DNA of 48,185 nucleotides, taken from the NCBI GenBank assembly GCA_023091735.1, contig JALKBU010000325.1:1-48185 (forward strand), given 5' to 3'. The notes under the pieces were generated by a model. It searched no databases. It saw only the letters and a program-made list of their open reading frames with translations, and was not told where the DNA came from. Source of the DNA: Trichomonas tenax (lineage: Eukaryota > Parabasalia > Trichomonadida > Trichomonadidae). This document shows, in pieces, positions 7,326-18,541 of the stretch (its first letter is position 1; each line of letters opens with the position of its first letter). Both the position numbers and the translations under genes were made by a program.

Positions 7326-10085
7326 ATGGAACAAAAGAACAGAAATGAAACGCAATCAATAACAAAGATAGAGCAAACGAATATCAAAACGCAGACATTC
7401 GTGAGAAAACAAGAAACAAACGTTCAATCATCGAAATCTGAAATTGTTCAACAAAATAATCGCATTAAAAACGAAAATGATAGTTACCCATCATCTCCTG
7501 TACTTGATGAGCTTCAAATGTGCCGAGATTTCGGCCCTTTGAATCAGAGAATTTGTGAATTGCAATCTCTTGTTAACATCCTTGAAGAAGACAAGAGAAA
7601 CCAAGAAAAAACGATACAAAACTTACAATCCAATCTTCTGCAAGTTTCTTCGCAGTTAGAACTTGTTTCTCATAATTATCACGAACAATTACAAGAAAAA
7701 GACTCTGAAAGCTTGAAATACCAACTTGCCCAGAGCCAGAAAGAGTGTAAACAGCTCAAAACTGAATTAGCGACAATGTCTGGATTGTTCAATTCTGAAA
7801 TGTTGGATTTATACAGAGAAATCGCAGACAAAAACACTCAACTTGAGATTGAAATCTCAACAGCACAGAAAAATCTTCAAGATAGAACTCAAAAATTATC
7901 TCAAATAAATAACGAATTTAAGAAGCGTGGAGATGAAGCAACCACAAAGCAGAAGAAATTAGTTGAACTATCAAAACATATGCACTCATTACAGACTGAA
8001 TTGGATCAAAAATCAAATCAAATCACAAATTTGCAGAAAACTTTGAGTGACAAGAACGCAACAATCGATTCACTCAGATCTTCACTTGTTGAAAAAGATC
8101 ATTCTATCACTGAATTGGAAGAAAAGCTCAAAGTTTCAGAAAAAGTTTCAAGTAAATTCAAAAGTTCTCTCGAAGAAACACGAACGAAACTGTATTCACA
8201 GGAATTAACATTGTCACAGAATTCACAGGAATCAATTGAAAAACAGATTGAAATTCGTGTGAAAGATGTCGAAAATGATTTCAAACAAGAACTAAAGCAA
8301 TATAAATCTGTAATTTACTCAAAAGAACAACAAATTGCAATTCTTCAAAGTCAAATCGACAAATATAAGCAACAGTTGAATATTGTTGAACTGAAGGCTG
8401 AAGAAGCATACGAAAAACAACACAGAGCGACGGTTTCTGCAACATCAATCACCGAAGAACTTCAAAACTTAAGGAAAGAAGTTGTGGATAAAGATTTAAC
8501 AATTAAGTCATTATTCGATGACAAAGCAGAACTCTTAAGAGAGCTTGAAGTAGCAGAACAGAAAACGCAAAGCGCTGAACTTGCAAAAGAAAAGAAATTG
8601 CACAGCGATAATGTCAAAAAGCTTCAAATTCAAATCGATACTCAATCGAGACATTTCGGTGATGAACTTGATAAATTAAAGCAGAAATTAAACTCAACAC
8701 TTGTTTCGTTGGCAGATTGCAATGCAGAAATCAATCGTTTGAATATAGCACTTGATGAAAAAACAAATGAAAATGAAACGCTTAAAAATGATCTTCAAAA
8801 CGCAATTGAACAGAAGAACAAACTTGATGATAGAATTGTTTCGATGACATCTGAGATATTAAATCTTGAAGAAAACAGTAAAGTTCAGAGCATCAATCTT
8901 CAAGAAGCAAATGAACGCGCTAAAGCTAAAGCAGATATCGATGTAACAAAAGCAACAATTTCAATGATTTCTGCAAATACAGATTTGACAAAAGAAAAGA
9001 GAAGAGTCTTCGAATTAGAAACAAAGATTGATGAACTCGAAGCTAAAAACAGTGCATTAAGATCTGAGAATGCGGCTTTATCACAGTCATTATCAGAAAC
9101 AAGAGAAAGACATCAAAGAGAATTATCTGCTTTATCAAGTTCTGTTAAAAATGCAGATCTCAATTTAACACGTGAATTAAATGAACAGATCATCAAATTG
9201 AGTAATTCTCTTGATCAAGCAAAGGCTTTACTTAAAGCTGAAGCTCAGGAACATTCAGAAACAAGAGATAAACTTAGAGATTCATTAAACGATATAACAA
9301 AGAAAGATAAAGAAATTAGAGATCTTCAAGCAATGCAAACGAGTCTTTCGTGCATTAACAAGATCCTTAACGTTACAAATTCCGCAGATGCAATTGCTGC
9401 CATATCTATCCTCAAGAAAGCTGAACAAGAGAACTCAAATCTAAAGCAGAAAATGTCCGTTTTGAATGATGAAAAAGAAGAATCATTGATGCATCCAAGA
9501 AAACTCGAATCCAGAATCAATCAACAAGATGCTGTAATTAAATTACTTGAAAAAGAAAGAAACTTCCTTAGAACGCAATTAGCTGCAAGTTCAGGAAATG
9601 CTGATGCAACACTTGTTCATAATGTTGTTTATTTCCTCAATAACTTATCGAAGAACGAGAAATTGGGTGATTTTGTTCGCTCAGAGTCAGAATTGATTGC
9701 CAAAGATATCGTTAGTGGTGAATATAAAGGATTGTCGAGATTAGCAGCAATTATTAATTCATCTTCTTCAACAGTGAATGAAAACAAATTTGAAGAAAGA
9801 GCAAATCAATTCACAGAAATGGTTGCGATGAAGATGTCTGAAATAGAACAGAGAATGAATGAAATGTCAACGCAAATAGAAAACATATCTGTCAATGCTC
9901 GACCTAAACCAAAACGGAATCCAAGTAAGAAGAAGATCCTTCCACCACAGAATATTCATTGCTCCACTCCAAACAGACAAAGAGGAAGCGGAAATCCATT
10001 ACTTGTTACTCTTGATTCAAATAGATTTGCAAGAACTCCAAAGATGGCAAATGTAGATCGTCCAAATCCACATGATTATAATTAA
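7326..10085 (+). CDS. Long coiled-coil protein
   Basis: This 919-residue protein is dominated by Glu, Lys, Gln, Leu, Ser and Asn with heptad-like spacing from about residue 70 to 860. A polar head rich in Thr, Gln and Asn precedes the coil, and a basic tail follows ('RPKPKRNPSKKK' near residue 865, then a Pro/Asn/Arg-rich end). There is no motor, kinase or GTPase domain. Proteins of this shape are typically cytoskeletal, Golgi-tether or centrosome/flagellar-base components; which applies here cannot be told. The ATG at 7326 lies in a leader containing 'aaaaaatgtcgattttttg', a degenerate relative of the common upstream element. The gene converges with the LRR-PP2C gene, with stops 149 bp apart. 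Confidence 0.85.
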   Translation: MEQKNRNETQSITKIEQTNIKTQTFVRKQETNVQSSKSEIVQQNNRIKNENDSYPSSPVLDELQMCRDFGPLNQRICELQSLVNILEEDKRNQEKTIQNLQSNLLQVSSQLELVSHNYHEQLQEKDSESLKYQLAQSQKECKQLKTELATMSGLFNSEMLDLYREIADKNTQLEIEISTAQKNLQDRTQKLSQINNEFKKRGDEATTKQKKLVELSKHMHSLQTELDQKSNQITNLQKTLSDKNATIDSLRSSLVEKDHSITELEEKLKVSEKVSSKFKSSLEETRTKLYSQELTLSQNSQESIEKQIEIRVKDVENDFKQELKQYKSVIYSKEQQIAILQSQIDKYKQQLNIVELKAEEAYEKQHRATVSATSITEELQNLRKEVVDKDLTIKSLFDDKAELLRELEVAEQKTQSAELAKEKKLHSDNVKKLQIQIDTQSRHFGDELDKLKQKLNSTLVSLADCNAEINRLNIALDEKTNENETLKNDLQNAIEQKNKLDDRIVSMTSEILNLEENSKVQSINLQEANERAKAKADIDVTKATISMISANTDLTKEKRRVFELETKIDELEAKNSALRSENAALSQSLSETRERHQRELSALSSSVKNADLNLTRELNEQIIKLSNSLDQAKALLKAEAQEHSETRDKLRDSLNDITKKDKEIRDLQAMQTSLSCINKILNVTNSADAIAAISILKKAEQENSNLKQKMSVLNDEKEESLMHPRKLESRINQQDAVIKLLEKERNFLRTQLAASSGNADATLVHNVVYFLNNLSKNEKLGDFVRSESELIAKDIVSGEYKGLSRLAAIINSSSSTVNENKFEERANQFTEMVAMKMSEIEQRMNEMSTQIENISVNARPKPKRNPSKKKILPPQNIHCSTPNRQRGSGNPLLVTLDSNRFARTPKMANVDRPNPHDYN

Positions 10086-10234
10086 TTTTTGTTTATTTAC
10101 TAAAACTATGTTTTCAAAAAAAAAACTATTTTAAAGTATCATAAACAAGGTATATATTTAACATTACATTATGCAATTGCATACATCAAACAATACACAC
10201 AAAATAAAATAAATAAACTATAAATATCAAACAA

Positions 10235-12907
10235 TCAGCGTCTTCTTCTTCTCGGTGGAGCTGCATTTGGTGGAAGTTCAAGAGTTTCATCATTATCGAT
10301 TTCTTCTTTCACTGGTGGGAGCTCTTTAACTGTGTTGCGGTAGATAAAACCTTTCTCATTCGATTCGAAGAATACAATCATTGCTGAGATGTTATCTTTG
10401 CTTCCAAGAGCAAACGCGATATTTCTGAGACGTGTTGCTGCATCTTGAGCATTAGAAGACTCTCTAACAATGCGAGATGCAACGTCATCGGAGATAACAT
10501 CCCAAACACCATCACATGCAATGATCAAAGCAACATCATTAGAAGTGATGTCAAATGATGGAACTTCTGGAGGAACAAAGAGACCCTGTCCTTCACACCA
10601 GAAGTCACCAAGCGTTCTAGCGACAGCAAGCTTACGACCAATACGTCCTTCTGCGTTAACCGTGAGACCTGCGTTTCTTAATCTTTCGTATTCAGATCTC
10701 ATTGTTGGCTTGAAGTCTGTTGTCAATCTGCAGCATCCATCTTTTGTGACTAAAACGATTCTGGAGTCACCAATGCCGACTGTGTAGCATTTCTTGCCTC
10801 TGATGAAAGCAGCAATAGCTGTGCAGCCATCTCTCGTTCCAATGACTCTGAGCTTTGCGTTGACTGCTGAAAAAGCATTAGATATTGCATTCGGAAGTTG
10901 ATCATCTGAAACATTGACAGCGTTCTTCAGCAACTCATTGTGCAAGCAAATGGCGGATGTGGCAGCAGCTACGTTGCCTTGGTGACCATCGAACAAGCCA
11001 AACAAGTGCTGGTCGTTTGCGTAGCTCTGGAAAGTCACAGCATCTTCCATTGTCGGTCTAACGCCCATTGTTGCTGAATAGCCGATGCCAAACCTGTTGG
11101 AAGCGCTTACGTGGTTATCTGTGATGAGGTGGAATCTGACTGGTGGAATTTCTGTTGGAAGCGGAGCAGTTTTCAGCATCTCGAAAGCAGAAAGTGTTGG
11201 AATGCTGAAAAGTGGAATAAGAAGTGATTGGAAAGAGCAAGTGAGAGGATTGTTGTTAATACTAATAAATCTGGCGGCTGGGAAGTTCGCTGGATTGAAA
11301 TTCTTCAGCTTGTTGCAATCCAAGTTCACACTTTGAGCTGTAGCACACGGATAATCGAACGATTCGAGATTGTTGTACGAAAAGTCAACAAGGTTGCATG
11401 GAGGGAGCTGGAAGTCCGACGGCAGTGAGTTTATGCAGTTATGGGATAGCGATAAAACGCGAAGTGTATTAAGTTGTCCAAAATACGACGGAATTGTTGT
11501 AAAGTGGTTGTTGGAGCCGTCAAATGTCTGTAAGAAGAAGAACGAACCGAGAGATTGAGGTAATGTCGACAATTCGTTGTCCGAAACAATTAATGTTCTT
11601 AATTGAGAGTAAGAAAAGACACATCGAGGGAAAACTTTGAACTTGTTGCCCGAAATATTGAACTCTATGATCTTTCTGCAAGCTGAAAGCGATCTCGGTA
11701 GCGATGTTAATTTATTAAACGAAACATTGAAGTATGATAAGAAAGAGCAGTTGGCAAAGCAGTCTGGGAGCTCCTCGAGTTCGTTGAAAGCGATGTTGAG
11801 AATCCTCAAATGTGAACATGAAATCGGAGGTAAAACTTTAAGTTTGTTCTGCATAATAGAAAGTTGGTCGAGGTTCGTTAGATTCTTGAAGGAGTCCGGA
11901 AGAATGGGGAGATTGTTGAAATCTAATAGAAGACGAGACAGAGCAAGTCTTTGAGGAAATGTATCTGCGATTTGATTGATTTGGTTGTTCGATGCGTTGA
12001 GGGCGGTCAATCTGACCATAGAAGACACTAAATCAGGTCCGAGAGAAGTGATATTGTTGTAAGAAACGTCTAATGCAGCGAGAGCCTCAGGAAATATGAA
12101 ATTGAGCTCACCATTGATATCGCAGTGAGACAATGTCAATGCACGAAGACCTACAGTGTCCAAAAGCTTCATTGGGAACTTTTGGAGATGATTTGTATTC
12201 AAATTTAACGTAATTGTGTTTAATGGCTCTTCACCGTCCCAGTTCTCAATATAGTTGAAGTAAAGATTCAACAGCTTGAACGGTTGAGGCAATAATGAAG
12301 TATCGAGTGATTTAATGCAGTTTCCGAACAAGGAAAGTTCTTCCAGGTTTTCGAATTCGTCGAAATACGGAGTAAGTTCGGTAAGGAAATTGCCGTCCAA
12401 ATGTATCGTTCTTACCGTCGAAATCCATTTTGGTCGGCGTTCTGGCAATTTTTTGATGCCGCAATGCGTAAGTTTTATGACTTCTAGTGCTGGAACATCC
12501 AAATCCCAGATATCTTCGACGTTTATCGAAGGATTGAAGCTCAAATCAAGCGTTATCAGTGATTCTGGAAGTTTTATTTTAAAATCTTTGATATTATTTG
12601 CAGTGAGATTGAGGGATTGAAGGTTTGGATATGGTTTAAACATGTCTTTTGCTAAATCTTTTATCTGATTTTCCGTTAAGTCTATTATTGAAATATTCGG
12701 ATAGTTTTCGAGTCCTGGTGGCAATTCCGATAATCCACAATTCACAAATCTCGCTCTGGAGATTTTTTGAAGAAGGTCGGGGTAATATGGGATCAAAGGA
12801 ACGTTTTTTAGTACGAAGTCGAAACCCGATAAGTTCGGATTCATGAATACGTTAGGATCCATGTTCTCCCTATATGTAGGCCGATTTTCAATCGTCGGCT
12901 GAGACAT
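10235..12907 (-). CDS. LRR-PP2C protein phosphatase fusion
   Basis: In this 890-residue protein, residues about 40-590 form some 20 leucine-rich repeats ('LPxSL..L..L..L.LS.N.I'). Residues about 600-850 form a PPM/PP2C Ser/Thr phosphatase. The metal and phosphate-binding motifs are all present: 'RPTMED' near 611, 'LFDGH' near 639, 'GIGDSR' near 712, 'CDGVWD' near 799 and 'KDNIS' near 836, so an active enzyme is expected. The C-terminus is proline-rich and ends in a run of arginines. LRR-PP2C is the core layout of PHLPP phosphatases, but the PH domain is absent. There is no signal peptide or membrane segment, so it is probably cytosolic. The ATG at 12907 is the first in frame. Confidence 0.93.
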   Translation of the reverse strand: MSQPTIENRPTYRENMDPNVFMNPNLSGFDFVLKNVPLIPYYPDLLQKISRARFVNCGLSELPPGLENYPNISIIDLTENQIKDLAKDMFKPYPNLQSLNLTANNIKDFKIKLPESLITLDLSFNPSINVEDIWDLDVPALEVIKLTHCGIKKLPERRPKWISTVRTIHLDGNFLTELTPYFDEFENLEELSLFGNCIKSLDTSLLPQPFKLLNLYFNYIENWDGEEPLNTITLNLNTNHLQKFPMKLLDTVGLRALTLSHCDINGELNFIFPEALAALDVSYNNITSLGPDLVSSMVRLTALNASNNQINQIADTFPQRLALSRLLLDFNNLPILPDSFKNLTNLDQLSIMQNKLKVLPPISCSHLRILNIAFNELEELPDCFANCSFLSYFNVSFNKLTSLPRSLSACRKIIEFNISGNKFKVFPRCVFSYSQLRTLIVSDNELSTLPQSLGSFFFLQTFDGSNNHFTTIPSYFGQLNTLRVLSLSHNCINSLPSDFQLPPCNLVDFSYNNLESFDYPCATAQSVNLDCNKLKNFNPANFPAARFISINNNPLTCSFQSLLIPLFSIPTLSAFEMLKTAPLPTEIPPVRFHLITDNHVSASNRFGIGYSATMGVRPTMEDAVTFQSYANDQHLFGLFDGHQGNVAAATSAICLHNELLKNAVNVSDDQLPNAISNAFSAVNAKLRVIGTRDGCTAIAAFIRGKKCYTVGIGDSRIVLVTKDGCCRLTTDFKPTMRSEYERLRNAGLTVNAEGRIGRKLAVARTLGDFWCEGQGLFVPPEVPSFDITSNDVALIIACDGVWDVISDDVASRIVRESSNAQDAATRLRNIAFALGSKDNISAMIVFFESNEKGFIYRNTVKELPPVKEEIDNDETLELPPNAAPPRRRRR

Positions 12908-14736
12908 GGAATTTCAAAATATCTTATATAAGGGAAAAATTTACCCTTCTTTTTGTTTTTCAACAGCAACAAAATTTTTTGATGACGGACTTTTTTCGTT
13001 ATTCTACAGTGGTTTTTGGGCTGCTACCCTTGGAAAGCCTATATTATGATTTTCGGGGCAGAATTCTTTGTTGATCGATTTCTTCATATTTCTGTATTTT
13101 TATCCCGTCGAAATCCCCATTTTCTAAATTGATTATTGAGATTTCGAAAATAAAATTTAGCGGATTATAATTTTTGTCATGTAAAAAAACATATTGACAA
13201 AAAATTCATGGACTACTGTCTGCATATTTTACCAATCCTGATCATTTAAATATTAAACATTCAATCAGATTTGAATTTTGCAAAAGATTCAAAAAATTCG
13301 AATTTGATTTTCTTTGCATTGTGGCCAAACGAACATAGAAACGAATACAGAACCAATATTTGTAGCTATCCCAAAAAGAAAAGTTCATATACTGATCTCA
13401 AAAATACGATTGTGAGCTTTACAAATAATTTTGATAACAAAGGAGATGTGTTTTGATCAATAATGCGCAAAATATATCGGTAAACCGAATGAATCAAGAA
13501 AACTAATTTTTAGAGGCCTTGATTCAATCTTATCAATTTTTGAATACAGGCTATTTTTGAATGGTTTTCAAAAAAAATATTGCGTAATTTTGTTTGAAAT
13601 ATATAGCTCATTGATTTTGATTAATTTTTTAACAAAATTTACCCTAAAAACGATTTTAAACATTGGATTTAAATACAACATGTGAACTTATGTAGATTTG
13701 TCGCATTAAATTCCGAAATTTCAATAGAATTCAATGTTGATATTTTTATATGGATATATTGATATATGAACATGATTATTATATGCAGAAACATGTTGCC
13801 TATCAAGTAGAGCCAGAAATTGCACATTATTATGTATTATTATATTCTTGTTATAAAATGTCGTTGTATTCCTTCCATTCCTTAATATAATATTTTTTAT
13901 AGGCATATAAATATATTTACAATATTTTCATTTTGCTATATGATTTTTCTAGCCAATTTCATTCATATAAAGGTTAATGGCTAAATTTTCATTTTTGGGA
14001 AAATTTTGTTACAAAAACATTTTTAGCATCATTTCAGGATATTTTTAAAAATTAAATAGTATAACATGCATTATTTCTGCAGCTATATATTTATACACAA
14101 TCAATTCGAATAGAACAATTATTTTCTGACAATTTTTGACAAATAAAAATTATTTTTTACACGCCAGAATCATAATTTACATGGCAAAGTGGCCGTTTAA
14201 TATATGACGATGATCTCTTTACTTTGCTGATTAGAGCCATATTTTATTAAATTTTACATATTCAAATCAATCCACACAGAGCATCCATCTAGTCTCTACG
14301 AATTTATCTGCTTTTCAGCTAGGATTCTCTCCAATAAATCGCTATTAATCTACATATTGAATTTAATGACTTAAATCAGCTGAATTGTTCACAGCAATAC
14401 GCTTTTCTCCCTAAATCTCCATTGTCTATACCTTTAAAACCTATAATCTAGGTCGAAATATTTATTATCAAGATCTTTGCTTCCATAACTTGAAGATATG
14501 CTTACGTACGAAAGCGAATTGGAAATCCTTTGTAATTTCCATATATTCCCATGCATTTTTTGAGAATTTTCATTTCTTCTTTATTTTTTCTTTGCTAATT
14601 AATAAATACATTCATATTGCTGTTTTTTTCCTAAAATTTCTGCTTTACAAAAAAAGTGCTAAGAATTTTGAATCACTCAAATATAACCCTATAGATAATT
14701 TACTGATGCTCGAGATTATATAAGTTGTTTTTTTCA
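12908..14736. other. AT-rich gene desert
   Basis: No protein gene is supported. An orphan copy of the promoter-like element, TTTTTGTCATGTAAAA, lies at 13171-13186, about 265 bp upstream of the LRR-PP2C start and without an obvious gene of its own. The short frames at 13271-13456 and 14490-14723 lack recognisable features. Confidence 0.5.
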
Positions 14737-14787
14737 GCGGGTGATTGCCTCGCCTTGGTATTTTACCAAGGCGAGGCAATCACCCGC
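14737..14787. repeat. Perfect 24-bp inverted repeat (hairpin)
   Basis: The 24 bases from 14737 (starting gcgggtgattgc) are perfectly complementary to 14764-14787 (ending caatcacccgc) with only TTT between them. The stem is about 60% GC, in striking contrast to its AT-rich surroundings. It begins a GC-rich, hairpin-rich island reaching to 14968. A transposon end, a small-RNA precursor or a transcription stop are possible. Confidence 0.9.
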
Positions 14788-14811
14788 TCGAGAGTCGGCA
14801 GAAACCGGTCG

Positions 14812-14968
14812 TCTCAGAGATAAGATCGAAAAGAAAGTTTTGTTCTGAATTTGCTCTTCTCTGGGGTCTCTGGTGCCGCGTGCAACTATGTCATGTGATG
14901 TAGGTGCAAGCAGCACCAGAGATTACAGAGAAGAGCAAACACTTTGTTAATCGAAGTTATCTCTGAGA
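14812..14968. repeat. Imperfect long inverted repeat
   Basis: The arm 14812-14876 pairs imperfectly with 14913-14968. The inner 27 bp (14850-14876 and 14913-14939, 'tttgctcttctctg...tctctggtgc') differ at only three positions. The outer ends both carry tctcagagata or its complement. The 36-base loop contains two direct GTGCAA copies. With the neighbouring perfect hairpin it forms a compact, GC-rich island in a gene desert. Confidence 0.8.
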
Positions 14969-16621
14969 TATAATATCGATAGCTATTGGTACATAATTTC
15001 AACTTTATATCATTATTCAGAATACGACAACTAAAATATAATGAAATAATTTCAATCATTTTTTAATTTCCGCTCATTTTTATTTCGTAATGATTGTCAT
15101 TTCCGCTGATTGTTGTATATCCTGCCGCAATTTCAATTGCCGAATCAAAATTTACTAAATTTATGAAATTGAAATAATTTAATGTTTTCATTCTATGCAA
15201 TCAAATAACGCGAATTCTTACAAAGTTTACGTGCATATCATCAATGCCAAGTCATGACAATATCTTCTTACATTACCTTCTTCACTCTGATAAAATGTCA
15301 CTTTTCATTATTCTAAATGAAGCAGACAACCCTTCATTGTCATCTATTTCTTCCAAATTAACATCTCCCTCCATTCACCAATTACATTCAGAAGCCTCAG
15401 TCAATCATTCTTTTAAATTTCAGCAATACAATCAATGCGCTTTTTATATCAGAAATAATTATCTGCTTTTATGCATTTTTAGTATCTAGTCGAAATCTCA
15501 TCACTGTTGCTATACTGATTTTACCTATTAATTGCATATTTGTTCTTTATTTCCTTCGGCAAATTTTCTTAATCTAGAATTCAGTCTGGCTATTCATATC
15601 CACAATTGCACTGCAACTATATCCTTTCATTTACACATTCATTCTCCGGATTTATACTTTTTATTGTTTTTCAGTGTATAAGTCATGATATAGTTATTTA
15701 GATATGCAAATTGGATCTAATTATGACATGCATTTCACGTGTTATTTGTAAATTATCTATATACATTGTAATAATTAATTTGCACAAGAATAATTTCCAC
15801 TACTCTGGACTTTATTTCGAGAAACCAGTTATGCTGAATGGAGATACACCATTCAAAGACCCATATGGCAAAATCGAAAGAGGTCATATTGGCAATGGTT
15901 CTATTCGGATATCAACTATTTCTAGTTATGAACGACTACAATGTCACAAAATTACAGTTGACTGGCGAGGATGCTCTCACTATATTGGCAAAAATTTCCT
16001 ATATCTCTATGTTCTTATTTTGATCGATTCATAATTTCAAAAAAAAAATGTTTTCTACTTTATTTACATTTGTTAAATTAGTAATTGAAGTTATTTTAGA
16101 CAATGTATTATTTAAAAAAGTCGATTCAACCTTGTGCTTTCTTTTGTATTAAAAATGGCACCACACTGATATTTGAATGAATTAAAGAATAATAAATATC
16201 AATATTACTTTTCAATTTAATTAAAAAGATGATATTTTGAATGTCTTTATTCATAAGAAATTTGGGAACTTTCGATTTTCAGTAAAATATTGTTCAATGT
16301 GTTTTGAATATAAAGGCATAATGTCATCATGTGAAATTCGAAATATCAAATCTTGGACTTTATTTTGAACTATAGTTTATACTATGTCTATTATGAGGGG
16401 AGGCTAGTTTATAGAACATCAGTATCACTAAAATTGTCTAACTTACTTTATATCACGCCCTACATGTCAATTTTGACCCCTGTGAAAATGCTTCAAAATA
16501 ATGTATACAATTTTGTAGATCAAAATATTTGGTTCTTATTTCATTAACAAACAATGAAGATCGGGTTTTTTATGGATCAATAAAAAATTCTTTGAGATAT
16601 TCAATGATTTCTATAATAATA
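14969..16621. other. AT-rich intergenic DNA
   Basis: No confident gene was seen. A frame at 15838-16023 and its overlapping partner at 15711-16034 look mildly protein-like ('SYERLQCHKIT', 'LTGEDALTILAKI') but in two different frames, so at most this is a decayed gene. A 19-bp string 'taaaatgtcacttttcatt' at 15291-15309 recurs at 31689-31707. Confidence 0.45.
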
Positions 16622-17950
16622 TTAAAGATGTCTCATAATTATTATAGAAATCATCGAGCGATGGAGAGTTGATGAGAATGAAAGTTGGCAATTAAATCCT
16701 TGAGAAATTTGGGCATAGATGGTAACGGGAAATTCACAAAAAGTGGACTTCTTATATTTTCTATTTAGAATGTATGCATCAAATGATATAGCATTGATGA
16801 ATTTGAATGTTTGAATATCTGCTATATCTTCGTTGCCTGAATAATTTATAACTGCTTGTTTTTCTATACCAGAAATGGTATCGTTTTGAACTGTGATTTG
16901 TGAATGTAAAATGATTTTTGTTAAATTGCTGCAATTGCAAAATGCCATTCAAATTAAACCTATTGATACCATGCTACTTGAGAAAGAAATTGTACTTAAA
17001 TTTTTGCATTCTAAAAAAGCTGCGAATCCGATAAATGACAAACTTTGTGTAAATGAAATTGTGATTAGATTAAAGCAGGCTGCGAAAGCTGCATCATCAA
17101 TAGATGTCAAACTATTAGACAGAACTATTGTTGATAAATTAAAATAAAGAGAGAAAGCCCCATTATCAATAGATACAATACTGTTTGTTAGAATAACTGT
17201 CGTTAAAGCAACACAGCCTGATAAAAAACTTGCAATAATTGATGTCAGATTTTTTTGGGAAAATAATTGTTGTTAAATTAATACAAACTCCAAATGCTCC
17301 TTGGCCAAGAGACTTCAAACTATTTGGAAGAATGACTGTCGATAATTTATTGTTCCAAGAAAAAGCACGATCAGCAAGAACTGTCAAACTGTTTGGGAGT
17401 GCGATTGATGCTAAATCAAAACAAAATGCAAAAGCACCAGAACCAATAATTTTCAAATAGCTTGGAAATGTGATTGAAGATAAACCACTACATAAATAAA
17501 ATGCACTGTCACATATTGATATCAAACTGTCTGGAAGGGTAATTGTAGATAATCTACCACAAAAATTAAATGCATCTTCACCTATTTATTCCAAATTGCT
17601 TGGAAATGTGAAGATGGATAAATTATGGCAAGATATAAAAGAACTCTTTCCGATTGATCTCACACTGTCTGGTAATGTAACTGATGATAAATTTCCACAG
17701 TTATAGAAAGCACTTTCATTAATTGATGTTAAACTATTTTCAATATTGACTTCAATTAAGTATCGAAAGTTTGAAAATGCTTCTGCATCAAGAGATCCGC
17801 AATTTTTGATTGTTAAGTAAACGACAGATTGTGGAGGTTTCTCGAATGCACCAGTAATGGTGCAAGAAGTGTTGCCATAATCGCAAGTTAATGGAATGGA
17901 ATGCTCAGCATATCTATAGCAGCAACATCAATAATGTCACCTTTAATGAT
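16622..17950 (-). pseudogene. BspA-like TpLRR protein, multiply broken
   Basis: Read on the minus strand from about 17950 down, the frame carries an N-terminal segment ('PLTCDYGNTSCTITGAFEKP') followed by roughly ten TpLRR units of the type 'LPDSVRSIGKSSF..C..LS'. It is broken by an in-frame TAA near 17598 ('PSNLE' then stop), a frameshift at the A-run near 17255, another near 17005, and a stop near 16950. The last segment (16948-16622) contains 'AFCNCSNLTKI' and 'VINYSGNEDI', matching the end of the BspA remnant at 501-935. No ATG can be placed at the start. All pieces are in the right order, so this is a recently inactivated full-length gene. An assembly of sequencing errors is possible but less likely with so many lesions. 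Confidence 0.85.
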
Positions 17951-18541
17951 TTCTATTTTGAATAGGATTTCCCATCAGTGGTTTGACGTCAAACTATCAT
18001 CACTTGTCGTAAAAATAATTGAATGTACTATCATAATTTCATTTACTGTTTTTTTACAATACTATGGAATATGCAAGAAAAATATTTGGAATTTTGACAC
18101 TTTTCTTTGTTTGTCCATATGATTTCTCCATATAAAATTTTGCTCTGTAAGTAAATTATTTATATACATCAGCAAACACTATGCTGCTTTCCTGATTAAA
18201 ACATGGGATTTCGCGACTATAAAAACCTTATCATGATGTTGATAACTAATCAACTAACTCAATAACTATTATACCTGAATAAAATTTCATTCTCTTGCTG
18301 ATGAATCAAAAACTCCAATCGAAAGAATCAATAATAGCTATTTCTGGTGTTTGTTCAATGAAATCCTCATCAATTCAAAATTGAGAGTCTTTTTCAGTTT
18401 CATTTTACGTCAAATATCAATAGTCCAAATTCTATCGAAAAATTGGCAATTTAAATGGCTTTAAATTTTAGAAGAGATGATCGATTAATTTCAATTGATT
18501 TTTATTTCGTATATATAAACAGTTTAATATAAATAGCAAAA
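17951..18541. other. AT-rich intergenic DNA
   Basis: No supported gene or RNA was seen between the BspA pseudogene and the 3' end of the beta-mannosidase gene. Confidence 0.5.

Noticed and set aside
10470..12846. Several plus-strand open frames of 62-105 codons
   Set aside because: They are shadows of the LRR-PP2C gene on the opposite strand and have unlikely composition.
15711..16034. 107-codon frame with TTG start and an overlapping 61-codon ATG frame
   Set aside because: Mildly protein-like in two frames, but no recognisable domain, so at most a very old remnant.
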